Source: Bradyrhizobium canariense (GTDB lineage Bacteria; Pseudomonadota; Alphaproteobacteria; Rhizobiales; Xanthobacteraceae). Taken from it: DNA of 64,000 nt. The notes under the pieces are model-generated. The model was not told where the DNA came from. It did not search any database and saw only the letters and a program-made list of their open reading frames with translations. The DNA lies in contig NZ_LT629750.1 in the NCBI RefSeq assembly GCF_900105125.1, forward strand, positions 3,100,001 to 3,164,000, given 5' to 3'. The position numbers were made by a program, and so were the translations under genes. Below are positions 8,768 through 16,882 of the stretch, piece by piece; position 1 is the stretch's first letter; every line of letters starts with the position of its first letter.

Positions 8768-9508
8768 ATGTCTGCTTCGCATTCCAATCTCCCGGCCGCG
8801 AAAGCGCGGATACTGTGCGTCGAGGATGATGCTGATATCGCGCGCATGCTGACTGATGTGCTGGAAGAGAGTGGCTTTGAACCTTCCTTCGTCAGCTCGG
8901 CAACGGAGATGGACGCAGCGTTAAATCGCGACGATATCGATCTTGTCGTGCTCGATGTCATGCTGCCGGGCGAGGATGGCCTGAGTATTTGCCGCAGGCT
9001 ACGAGCGACGTCTCAGATTCCGATCATCATGGTCACAGCCCGTGGCGAAGAGATCGACCGGATCCTTGGCCTTGAGATCGGCGCGGACGATTATGTCTCG
9101 AAGCCCTTCAACTCGCGCGAACTTGTCGCCCGCATTCGCGCGCTGCTGCGTCGTGCCGAAAGCGCCCCCGGGCTCTCCCGCTTTCGCGCCCGACCGCTGA
9201 CATTTGCCGGATGGCGGATCGATGCTGCAGCCCGCGAACTGCATGATCCGGACGGCATCAGGATCGCCCTTACGAGCGTCGAATTTGACCTGCTGCTGGC
9301 ATTTTGCCGCAACCCTGGAAGGGTTCTTTCGCGAGACCAGTTGATTGAATTGATTCATGGTGGTTCATCCGGGCCGATCGAGCGCAGTATTGATGTTCAT
9401 ATCAGCCGTATCCGGCAGAAGATCGAGGTCGATCCACGCGATCCAGCTGTTATCAAGACCGTCCGGCTCGGCGGGTATGTGTTCATCCCCGCCGTGGAGC
9501 AGGCCTGA
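8768..9508 (+). CDS. OmpR-family response regulator
   Basis: A 246-residue protein with a receiver domain (acidic pair in VEDD at about 18-21, phosphoacceptor D63 in VVLDVMLPG, K in DYVSKPF) and a C-terminal OmpR/PhoB winged helix ending RLGGYVFIP. The ATG at 8768 has AGGA five bases upstream; an ATG at 8750 lacks one. The stop overlaps the kinase ATG by one base, so the two are translated together. It is divergent from the small exported-protein gene at 8566, and the 200-base gap is AT-rich and should hold both promoters. Confidence 0.92.
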   Translation: MSASHSNLPAAKARILCVEDDADIARMLTDVLEESGFEPSFVSSATEMDAALNRDDIDLVVLDVMLPGEDGLSICRRLRATSQIPIIMVTARGEEIDRILGLEIGADDYVSKPFNSRELVARIRALLRRAESAPGLSRFRARPLTFAGWRIDAAARELHDPDGIRIALTSVEFDLLLAFCRNPGRVLSRDQLIELIHGGSSGPIERSIDVHISRIRQKIEVDPRDPAVIKTVRLGGYVFIPAVEQA

Positions 9509-10857
9509 TGGGATCGATCCAGCGTTTCGTGCCGCGTAGCATCACTGCGCAGATCACTGGCATCGTCGCTGTCTCCGTGCTGCTCGGCATCGTGGTCACG
9601 ATCGCAATCGTCGTTTTCGTGTTTGGTACGACTGTTCCGAGGGATACCCCCTCTGCCGTGGCTTCGCGCATAGCGCAGGTGACCCGTATCGTGCGTGCAG
9701 CAAAGGACCCCGCTGAAATCGACACCATTCTGGTAGCGATTCGGAACGCCGGCGTTCGAGTGGACCGGGTCGCCATCTCGGATCTGGAAGCCCTGCCCGA
9801 TAATACCGGCCTGCCATTCCGGTCCCTGCCCTTCATGCGGCAGCTGGAATCGGAACCGGGCGTCCGTGTCCTCGAAGGCGTTCGATATGCGGCCGGTCCG
9901 GAGCAGCAACTCGCGGTGAGGCTGGATAACGACCACGCCTTGGTCTTCGATGCGAAGACCACCACGACGCTCTGGCGCTTTCTGATGACGCCAACTGCCC
10001 TGGTGCTGACCATTGTCTTGGTGTTCATCTTGCTTCTGTCAGTCTACGCCGTGCGATGGATCACCGCGCCGCTGGCCGCTGTCGCCAGAGCTGCACAATC
10101 CTTCGGACGCTCTCCACAAGATAGCCAGATCATCGGTCGCAGGGGGCCGCGTGAAATCGCCCAGGTTGCCGACGCCCTCAACGAGATGCGCACGCGCATC
10201 CGCGCGTTGCTTGACGACCGAACACGGATGCTCGCCGCCATCAGTCATGATCTCCGCACGCCTCTCACGAGGCTCAGGCTGCGCGCCGAACGCGTGACCC
10301 AGGAAGGGTTAAGGGACAGCATACTTGGTGACCTCGTCAATGTAAGCCGCATGCTCGACGAGACGCTCGATTATCTGCGCGACGACGGCAAATCCGAACC
10401 GATGTCCCGCGTCGATCTCCCCAGCGTTCTTCAGACGATCTGTTGGGATTTTACGGATGTGGGGCATGCCGTATCGTATCAGGGGCCGCCGCGGCTGGCC
10501 TGGACCGTCCAGCCAAGAGCGCTTACGCGTGCTCTCACCAACATCGTCGAGAATGGCGTCAAGCATGGCAACACAGTTGCGATAACTCTGAGAAGCACTC
10601 TGCACGAGAGAGTCGAGATCGAAATCGCTGATGATGGCGCTGGAATTCCCGCCGCGCTTCACGACAAGGTTTTCGAACCATTTTTCAAGGCCGACAACGC
10701 ACGATCACAGAACGGTGGCGGCTTCGGTCTCGGATTGTCGATCGCGCAAGAGATCGTCAAGCGGCATGGAGGCGTCATCAGCCTGCTCGTGCGCGAGCCG
10801 GTGGGTCTGGTCGTCCAGATAGTTCTTCCTGCCGAAATTTCTCTAAGCGTAGCTTGA
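9508..10857 (+). CDS. EnvZ-type sensor histidine kinase
   Basis: A 449-residue membrane kinase. TM1 is at about 17-40, followed by a periplasmic domain of about 120 residues, TM2 at about 160-182, and HAMP. The HisKA motif AISHDLRTPL carries H247. The ATPase domain shows N-box ENGVKHG, G1 DDGAGIP and G2 GFGLGLSIA. It is translationally coupled to the OmpR-type regulator. The periplasmic part contains a repeated charge pattern but no recognised ligand domain, so the signal is unknown. Confidence 0.92.
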   Translation: MGSIQRFVPRSITAQITGIVAVSVLLGIVVTIAIVVFVFGTTVPRDTPSAVASRIAQVTRIVRAAKDPAEIDTILVAIRNAGVRVDRVAISDLEALPDNTGLPFRSLPFMRQLESEPGVRVLEGVRYAAGPEQQLAVRLDNDHALVFDAKTTTTLWRFLMTPTALVLTIVLVFILLLSVYAVRWITAPLAAVARAAQSFGRSPQDSQIIGRRGPREIAQVADALNEMRTRIRALLDDRTRMLAAISHDLRTPLTRLRLRAERVTQEGLRDSILGDLVNVSRMLDETLDYLRDDGKSEPMSRVDLPSVLQTICWDFTDVGHAVSYQGPPRLAWTVQPRALTRALTNIVENGVKHGNTVAITLRSTLHERVEIEIADDGAGIPAALHDKVFEPFFKADNARSQNGGGFGLGLSIAQEIVKRHGGVISLLVREPVGLVVQIVLPAEISLSVA

Positions 10858-10934
10858 GACAACGCACCCGATCCGGTGCAAAAGATGGACACACGGGCCC
10901 GCCAATACGCGCTTACTTTCACCAGGCTCAGCAG

Positions 10935-11816
10935 CTAGCCCGCGAAAAATTTTTGCATGGCCTCTAAGGTCTCCTTGGGCGCTTCTTCCTGCACGTAATG
11001 TCCCGCAGGAGCGGCCGACGTGCCTACGATGTTGGTCGCGTATTTCGACCAGACTTCCTTCGCATTGTGGTTTCGTCCGACACCGCCGGTCGCGCCCCAT
11101 AGCAGGAATGTCGGGCACGTCACCTTCCTGCCGGCGTTGAAATCCACCGTATCCATATCGAGATCGCACGAAACGGTCGCGCGATAGTCTTCGCACATGG
11201 CGTACACGGTGCGGGGGTTCTTGATGCAGCGGATATACTCCTCCAGCGCTTCCGGAACGAAGAAGCTCATGCCCTGCCCGGTCTTCGAGAGTTTTTTCCG
11301 CAGAAAGAACTCCGCGTCATGGCTGATCATCGTTTCCGGATATGGCGTCGGCTGGATCATGAAGAACCAGTGCCAGGAGAATTTTCCCCAATTGAACGTG
11401 ACGTTGTTCAGCAAATGGTGCTGAGGCAACATGTCCACGAAGCACGCCTTCTTTATTTTGTCGGGATGATCCAGACACATGCGATGCAGAACCCGCGCAC
11501 CCCGGTCGTGGCCGGCCGCGGAGAACGCCTCGAATCCCAGCCTCTTCATCACCTCGACCATGTCCTTGCCCATCTCCCGGAAGGAATAGGCAAAATGGTC
11601 GTCGCCGCCGTCGGGCTTCGAACTGTCTCCGTAACCCCTGATATCCGGCGTCACGACGGTGAAATGCCTGGCCAGTTCAGGCGCCACGCGGTTCCAGGAT
11701 AGATGCGTGAAGGGATTGCCGTGCATCAGCAGCAGCGGTGGTCCACTTCCGCCGTGACGCAGCACGATGTCCACACCATTGACGTGAAGCGTTTCCTTTT
11801 TGAAACCATCCATCAT
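10935..11816 (-). CDS. Fluoroacetate-dehalogenase-like alpha/beta hydrolase
   Basis: A 293-residue cytoplasmic alpha/beta hydrolase closely following the Rhodopseudomonas fluoroacetate dehalogenase pattern. The nucleophile D104 is in GHDRGARV with R105 and R108 positioned to hold a carboxylate. D128 (VDMLP) and H273 (PAGHY) complete the triad. H149-W150 and Y211 (MCEDYR) match the halide pocket. The oxyanion HGNP is at 32-35. Family members hydrolyse C-halogen bonds of haloacetates; epoxide hydrolases are relatives but lack the HW/Y trio. It is transcribed toward the kinase gene, with a 77-base convergent gap. Confidence 0.85.
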   Translation of the reverse strand: MMDGFKKETLHVNGVDIVLRHGGSGPPLLLMHGNPFTHLSWNRVAPELARHFTVVTPDIRGYGDSSKPDGGDDHFAYSFREMGKDMVEVMKRLGFEAFSAAGHDRGARVLHRMCLDHPDKIKKACFVDMLPQHHLLNNVTFNWGKFSWHWFFMIQPTPYPETMISHDAEFFLRKKLSKTGQGMSFFVPEALEEYIRCIKNPRTVYAMCEDYRATVSCDLDMDTVDFNAGRKVTCPTFLLWGATGGVGRNHNAKEVWSKYATNIVGTSAAPAGHYVQEEAPKETLEAMQKFFAG

Positions 11817-11896
11817 GCCGAATTTACCTTCGATCGTTTGTTGCCAGTTCCCTGCGAGCTTATGCTATTCGAACGACCGGATCGGCCATCATCAAA

Positions 11897-12994
11897 TTAT
11901 TTGGCGAGGTATCGATCGAAGAATGCGGCGATCTCTTCGAACGCCTCCTTGGTCTCGGGAGCCGAGGGATCGAAGAGGTATTGTGCATGAGAAAAACCCT
12001 CGAACACCTGCAGATCGGCGACCACTCCAGCCTCCCGCAACTTTCGATGGGTTCGGACGGTGTTTGACAGAAACAGGTCCCGTGTTCCGGTGGTCAGGAT
12101 CGTGGGCGGAAATCCATGGAAGTCGCCATAAATCGGCGAGAGCTGTGGATCCTTCATGTCATGGCCGTTGGCATAGAGCGTGGCAGCGTGGCTCAGATAG
12201 CCGCTATAGCTGACGAGAACGTTGTCCAGCCATTCGTTTGTCTTGTAGCTGTCCCCAGTCTCGGTCAGATCGGCCCAGGGCGTGCCGGGTGCGATGGCCG
12301 CCGGCAAAGCCAGGCCTTCCTGCTTTGCGCGCAAGATCATCGCCAGCGTCATGCCGCCGCCAGTCGATGTCCCGACGATCGCCATACGGCTCGGGTCCTG
12401 CATCGACAGCGCTGCCTTCCAGACCGCCATGGCATCGTCCATCGCTGCCGGATAAGGCGCATCCGGTGGCATGCGATAGTCGAACTCGATCACTTTGTAG
12501 CCACCGTACGCGGCCATCAGCATGGCCTCAGCGGTGCCCGACTCGCCGGGACCATAGACATAGCCGCCGCCATGAACGTTGATGATGAGCTGGTTGCGGT
12601 GGGCGTCCGGCATGGTCTTGGGCGTGAAGACGAACCCCTTAACACCGCCTATCACCGTCGGCTCCATTGTCACGCCGAGCATCGCTCGCGCTTTTGCCAA
12701 CCCAGGCAGCGAAGCATCGGCAAGCTTCTTGACCAGCGCGCGCCATTCGTCGGCCGAAGCCGGGTTGGCGTTCCACGCGGGCAGACGGTATGGCGCGGCA
12801 ACCAGTGCCTGGGCAGCCGCGTCGATGTCCTGCGGCACGGGCACGACCTTGGCCGGCAAGCTGCGCGGGCCAGCAGCTGAGTTGGCGGCATTCTGTGATG
12901 ATTCAAGCGCGGAAAAATCGGGCGCCTGGGCAAATGCAGCGGGCGTCATTGTCAAGGCCAAGACCACCGTCGCCAGACGGACAATTCGCAACAT
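11897..12994 (-). CDS. Exported alpha/beta hydrolase, hormone-sensitive-lipase (family IV) type
   Basis: A 365-residue protein with a Sec signal peptide (residues 1-22, ending AFA-QA), so periplasmic or secreted. It has the HGGG oxyanion motif at 141-144, nucleophile S210 in GTSTGGG, D306 (GTRDLF) and H336 (GFSHAQ). This is the family IV esterase layout; short-chain carboxylic esters are likely substrates. The ATG at 12994 follows GGGGAG. It lies 80 bases upstream of the dehalogenase-like gene on the same strand, so they may be co-transcribed. Confidence 0.88.
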   Translation of the reverse strand: MLRIVRLATVVLALTMTPAAFAQAPDFSALESSQNAANSAAGPRSLPAKVVPVPQDIDAAAQALVAAPYRLPAWNANPASADEWRALVKKLADASLPGLAKARAMLGVTMEPTVIGGVKGFVFTPKTMPDAHRNQLIINVHGGGYVYGPGESGTAEAMLMAAYGGYKVIEFDYRMPPDAPYPAAMDDAMAVWKAALSMQDPSRMAIVGTSTGGGMTLAMILRAKQEGLALPAAIAPGTPWADLTETGDSYKTNEWLDNVLVSYSGYLSHAATLYANGHDMKDPQLSPIYGDFHGFPPTILTTGTRDLFLSNTVRTHRKLREAGVVADLQVFEGFSHAQYLFDPSAPETKEAFEEIAAFFDRYLAK

Positions 12995-13295
12995 TTTCTC
13001 TCCCCAACTTCGTCTTCTACGACCTCTCCGGGCCGTGGACGTCTGGGCCCCAATAGAACGCAACAAAGATGCCTTGGCAATACGCGCAGAACGGAGGCAT
13101 TCGCGTCAGCGCGCCACGCGGCAGCGCGCTTGTAATAAGCGAACATGTTGAACGAGCGAGGTTGGAACGACGCGCGCGGGGTGGTAACTCTTCCAAACGT
13201 TGAATTGATCACTACGGCGTGGACCAAGGGCTTCTTGACGTCACGATCCGCCTCACGGTCCAGCTTGAACAGACTCCAGAGCGAAGAGGAATTTT

Positions 13296-14219
13296 ATGCG
13301 AATTGCGGTTGTCGGTGCTGGAGGTGTCGGCGGTGGATTCGGCGCGGCGTTGGCCAAGGCAGGCGCCGATGTCACTTTCATCGCGCGCGGCGCCCATCTT
13401 GCCACCATGAAGAACCAGGGGCTGAAAGTTCAAGGCGATCGCGGCGAGACCCATCTGGTGCCGACGAAGGCCACCGACGATCCCGCTGCTATCGGCAAGG
13501 TCGATATCGTGCTGTTTTGCGTCAAGCTGTGGGACGTCGAAAGCGCCGGCCAGCACATCAAGCCGCTGATTGGTCCCGATACCGCGGTGATCCCACTGCA
13601 GAACGGTATCGACGCCGCCGAACGGCTGGTCCCGATCCTTGGCAGCAACGCCGTAATGGGCGGTGTGGCGCAGATCAGTGCGTCGATCGTTGGGCCCGGC
13701 CTGATCCGGCAGGTCGGCAGCTTTATGCGCATGATCTTTGGCGAACTCGACGGCAAGCTCCGCAAACGGGGCCAGGATTTTCACGCGCTATGCCTGAAGG
13801 CCGGCTTCGACGCGACCTTGAGTGAGCAGATCCTGACCGAGCTATGGATGAAGTTCATCCTGCTCGCGGCCAATGCCAGCATCATGTCGGTGGCGCGCCA
13901 GCCGATCGGCAAGTTGCGCGACGATCCCGATATGCGTCCGATTTTCATCGCCGCGTATCAGGAAGCGATCGATGTCGGCCGCGCCAGGGGCGTTGCGCTG
14001 CCGGCCGACGCGCTCGAGCGGATTCTCGAATTCACCGGGCATGCGCCGCCGGCCATGAAGCCATCGATGGCGCTGGACCTCGAACGCGGCAACCGGCTCG
14101 AACTGCCCTGGCTCGGCGGCAAGGTCGTGGAGCTCGGCCGCCAGCTTGGCGTTGCGACGCCGGTGCACAGCATGATGTATGCAATGCTGAAGCCCTACAT
14201 AATGGGTACGCCTGCTTGA
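13296..14219 (+). CDS. panE: 2-dehydropantoate 2-reductase family protein (PanE/ApbA)
   Basis: A 307-residue cytoplasmic reductase. It has the N-terminal GAGGVGG NADP loop (residues 7-13), CVKLWD at the end of the nucleotide domain, PLQNGI, and the C-terminal ketopantoate-reductase domain with a K/E pair (TELWMKF and PSMALDLERG). Family members reduce 2-dehydropantoate to pantoate for CoA synthesis. Bradyrhizobia have several paralogues, so the true substrate may differ. GAAGAGGAA precedes the ATG. Confidence 0.85.
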   Translation: MRIAVVGAGGVGGGFGAALAKAGADVTFIARGAHLATMKNQGLKVQGDRGETHLVPTKATDDPAAIGKVDIVLFCVKLWDVESAGQHIKPLIGPDTAVIPLQNGIDAAERLVPILGSNAVMGGVAQISASIVGPGLIRQVGSFMRMIFGELDGKLRKRGQDFHALCLKAGFDATLSEQILTELWMKFILLAANASIMSVARQPIGKLRDDPDMRPIFIAAYQEAIDVGRARGVALPADALERILEFTGHAPPAMKPSMALDLERGNRLELPWLGGKVVELGRQLGVATPVHSMMYAMLKPYIMGTPA

Positions 14220-14220
14220 G

Positions 14221-14394
14221 CGATCCCGTTATGGGCAGGAAGCCATAGACCAGATGCGGCCCAGGTATAGGCTCGGTCTTGGTGCCTCGATCGCCTCTGT
14301 ACTCGGTCCAGATGCCAGCGAACGCGGCCAGCGGTCGGTCGTCGTTGAGAGCGAACCAGACCATGTCCTTCTTGGTCTGACGCCGATCTGTCAC
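14221..14394 (-). pseudogene. Remnant of an SRAP/YedK-type (SOS response-associated) protein
   Basis: About 58 codons match an internal part of SRAP (HMCES/YedK) proteins: KKDMVWFALNDDRP, then FAGIWTEYRGDRGTK and PGPHLVYGFL. The catalytic N-terminal Cys and the C-terminal half are missing. Similarity stops at GFL, where the frame enters the convergent panE gene. It is clearly a fragment and not functional. Confidence 0.75.
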
Positions 14395-14401
14395 CTACGC
14401 C

Positions 14402-15256
14402 TTAGTACGTTACATTAAGCCTGACCTGCGTCTTTATGTTATACACCGGGTAGTCCCTGATAATAGGCACTCCGAGCTCGAACGAGAGGGCGACATTGTC
14501 CGACAATTTGCGTCCGATTCTGGCGTCGAACGGAAGGAATAGTCGCCCGGTCTGTCCGGTGATCGGATCGCCGAAGTTTATCCGGATGTCGGCGCTCGGG
14601 TAGAAGGTAATGAACCATCGGTCCGGTAGACCCAGGTTGAAGGTCGGCGCAAATTGCAGGTTGCTGATGTTTCTCTTGGTCGGATCGCCAGCGAAACTGA
14701 CGTCGTATCGAACGATCGGCTCGATATAGCTGGATGAATTGATCTCCCACAGCGCGTAACGCGCACCGACAATCGGCATAATCTGCCATTTTCCTGAGCC
14801 GAAAGTGTCTCCGCCGGTGGGCGCGATAAGGCGCGCGCCAAAGCCGACCGCCCAACGTTGGCTCAGGTTATGGATGACGGCGGCCTGGACATCGGCATCG
14901 CCCGCCCCGTACAGGTAATCGCCATCGGGATTGCTTGACGAGATGGGGTTCTTGGCAAGCAGGGGCAGATCGGAGCGCAGCGCCAGAATCCACATAGGCG
15001 CCAGATCCAGCGCGTGATCATAACGCAGATTAAACGTCTCGGTCGTGACGTTGGTAATGGATCCCTTCGTGCTGCCGCTTCCTGGAGCCGTCTTATAATA
15101 GGTCATCATCTGAAACAGGTTCGACGGAGGCCTAAAGAAATCGTTGCCCGTATTTGCGCTTTGATCGCGGGAGGGCGCCTCTTGTGAGGATGCAATAGTC
15201 GGCCGCACGATCACAGCAACGAGGAGGCAAGCGCCGAAAAGCGTCCGGCCAACCAT
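14402..15256 (-). CDS. Outer-membrane beta-barrel protein (transporter/MetA-like)
   Basis: About 284 residues with a signal peptide (hydrophobic stretch after MVGRTLF, ending IASSQ). Many alternating amphipathic strands follow, and it ends in an aromatic residue (NVTY), as outer-membrane barrels do. The GARLIAPTGG and PSADIRINFGD segments resemble the phenol-degradation MetA-like barrel family. The start is uncertain: ATG at 15256 (used), ATG at 15304, or further up; none has a good ribosome site. Possible role: uptake of hydrophobic small molecules. Confidence 0.7.
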   Translation of the reverse strand: MVGRTLFGACLLVAVIVRPTIASSQEAPSRDQSANTGNDFFRPPSNLFQMMTYYKTAPGSGSTKGSITNVTTETFNLRYDHALDLAPMWILALRSDLPLLAKNPISSSNPDGDYLYGAGDADVQAAVIHNLSQRWAVGFGARLIAPTGGDTFGSGKWQIMPIVGARYALWEINSSSYIEPIVRYDVSFAGDPTKRNISNLQFAPTFNLGLPDRWFITFYPSADIRINFGDPITGQTGRLFLPFDARIGRKLSDNVALSFELGVPIIRDYPVYNIKTQVRLNVTY

Positions 15257-15445
15257 AACGGCTGCATCGCGTTCTTCCGATCCAGCGGAAATCCTCGCCT
15301 TCATGAACGCATCACACCCGTCCTTAGGCACGCAGCGATTCGAGGCCCACGTCGCAAGTGGTTCGATCAGTGTACCTGATAAGGTCGTCGGCCGCGCGGC
15401 TGCCGTCGTACGCAAATCGAGGGTTCGGCCCACAACACGCGATCA

Positions 15446-15740
15446 TCGCGGAGGCCGTCGCTGCTCAAGCTTCCGAAGGTTGAGTTCGTCGACGACGGTC
15501 CCGGCAAGCCGGTCGGCATCAACCGGTTTATCGGACGAAAGGCCAATCTTCGCGTTCGGCAATTCGGACGGTGACCTGCAGATGTTGCAGTATACCGCGG
15601 GGGGCGACGGCGCGCGCTTCATGGGTATCGTGCATCACACCGATGCCGAACGGAAATCCATCTCAAACAATTGGGAATCACGGTACCGGCGCGCGCGCGA
15701 ATATTTCGGTTCTGTCGTTGCGTCTTACAAACAGAGGTGA
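15446..15740 (+). pseudogene. Frameshifted remnant of a HAD-family phosphatase
   Basis: The C-terminal third of a HAD hydrolase in two frames. LLKLPKVEFVDDGPGKP and GINRFIGR run up to about 15538. After one extra A in a GAAAGG run, the next frame gives RPIFAFGNSDGDLQMLQ and VHHTDAER. The GNSDGD motif holds the HAD acidic pair. The N-terminal DxDx(T/V) half is absent and the C-terminal tail diverges after HHTDAER, so it is a pseudogene even without the frameshift. Confidence 0.75.
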
Positions 15741-16028
15741 GCAGGACCTAGGTCCATCTCGACGTACCTCTGGTTTCCGTGGTGAGGTTTTGTTGCGCCT
15801 CGGCAAGCTGCGGCTACAAATCGTAGCTGTTCGCATCAAAAGGGTTCGATTGATCACTCGATACGCCAATGGCGGGAGCAATCTGATACTCGATCACCGC
15901 GCGTCAAGTTCGACGGGCACCAGAATTCGTCTTAAGAATGCAGGAGATCATGCGGCCCACACAAGGCTTTTCTGAAACGCCCCTTTAAGGAAACGGTCAG
16001 GAGAAACTCGGCCGATGACGATGATAAG
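15741..16028. other. Intergenic region
   Basis: No gene or clear signal was recognised between the HAD remnant and the marR gene; the few short frames have no ribosome sites. Confidence 0.45.
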
Positions 16029-16580
16029 TTAGATATCGGCGGCCAGCCTTCGGCCCGCCTTCTCCAGCCTTTTTTTGAGAGAAGAAATCGTGTCTGCGAG
16101 ATCCTTCAGCTCGCCAGACTCAAGCTCCGAGAAAAGGAACCTGGTCAGCAGTGCTTGTTTAGAGGACAAGTCGCGAATCTGCCGAGACGCTTTTTCCGAC
16201 AAGGACATCAGCACCACTCTGCCATCGTCCTTGGACGAAGTCCGCCGGAGGAGCCCTCCTTTTTCCAAGAGCTTAGACTGCGTGGTCACGAACGGCTGGC
16301 CGACATGAAGCAGCGTTGAAACGTCCTTCACCGGAACACCTTTGCCGCGATCCAAATCGGCCACCGCCATCAGGATCATCCACTGAGGCCCGCTGATTCC
16401 CAAGGCTTTGGCCCAGAACTGACGGATATCATTGAGATGAACGCTTATCGAGGTGAGGTCCCAGAGAAATTCCCGAATGACGTCCTGATTCTTGCCATTG
16501 TTGCCGGCCTCGCCTGTGGGATTGGGCTTTTCGTCCCAAGTTTCCCCTGCGGCCCGCAGGGAACGTGTCCGCTCGGTCAT
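16029..16580 (-). CDS. MarR-family regulator (upstream paralogue)
   Basis: A 183-residue winged-helix regulator. A dimerisation helix (FWAKALGISGPQWMILMAV) leads into the wHTH (VKDVSTLLHVGQPFVTTQSKLL) and the wing with DDGR (SSKDDGRVVLMSL). The ATG at 16580 has GAGG six bases upstream; a GTG at 16604 lies inside the palindrome. A second, clearly paralogous MarR gene follows the porin at 19022. It is divergent from the porin, with a palindrome just upstream of its start, suggesting autoregulation and porin control. Confidence 0.88.
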   Translation of the reverse strand: MTERTRSLRAAGETWDEKPNPTGEAGNNGKNQDVIREFLWDLTSISVHLNDIRQFWAKALGISGPQWMILMAVADLDRGKGVPVKDVSTLLHVGQPFVTTQSKLLEKGGLLRRTSSKDDGRVVLMSLSEKASRQIRDLSSKQALLTRFLFSELESGELKDLADTISSLKKRLEKAGRRLAADI

Positions 16581-16601
16581 TGTCGCCTCGAATTCTCGAT
16601 T

Positions 16602-16628
16602 CACTTAACTAGATCAATTAATTAAGTG
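16602..16628. promoter_or_regulatory. Palindromic operator candidate between marR and porin
   Basis: Perfect 7-bp inverted repeat CACTTAA...TTAAGTG with a 13-base AT-rich centre, 22 bases upstream of the marR ATG. Size and symmetry fit a MarR dimer site. Binding is inferred. Confidence 0.55.
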
Positions 16629-16692
16629 CAGCAAGTCCCGCTTCTCGGCTGTGGCAAAAAGACCACACGTCCCTACATTCATTTATTTCATT

Positions 16693-16707
16693 AGATAAAG
16701 TATTTTG
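16693..16707 (+). promoter_or_regulatory. AT-rich element shared with the second marR promoter
   Basis: AGATAAAGTATTTTG here matches AAATAATGTATTTTG at 18722-18736 in 13 of 15 positions. It sits about 180 bases upstream of the porin start. It may be a regulator site or promoter core; the role is inferred from the repetition. Confidence 0.4.
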
Positions 16708-16882
16708 AAAAGATAGTTTAGGAATGCATTGTTCCGTTCGACGCTGATCGGGCGTTCCGCCGAAAACGATCTCTTCCACTTCTTACGGAAGCGAGGGGGC
16801 AAAGGCGCCTACGGCGGTTTTGGGGAAAAGGGCGCTGATATCCCGCGGATCCAGACCCTACAGAGCAACTTGGAGGTTTAAT

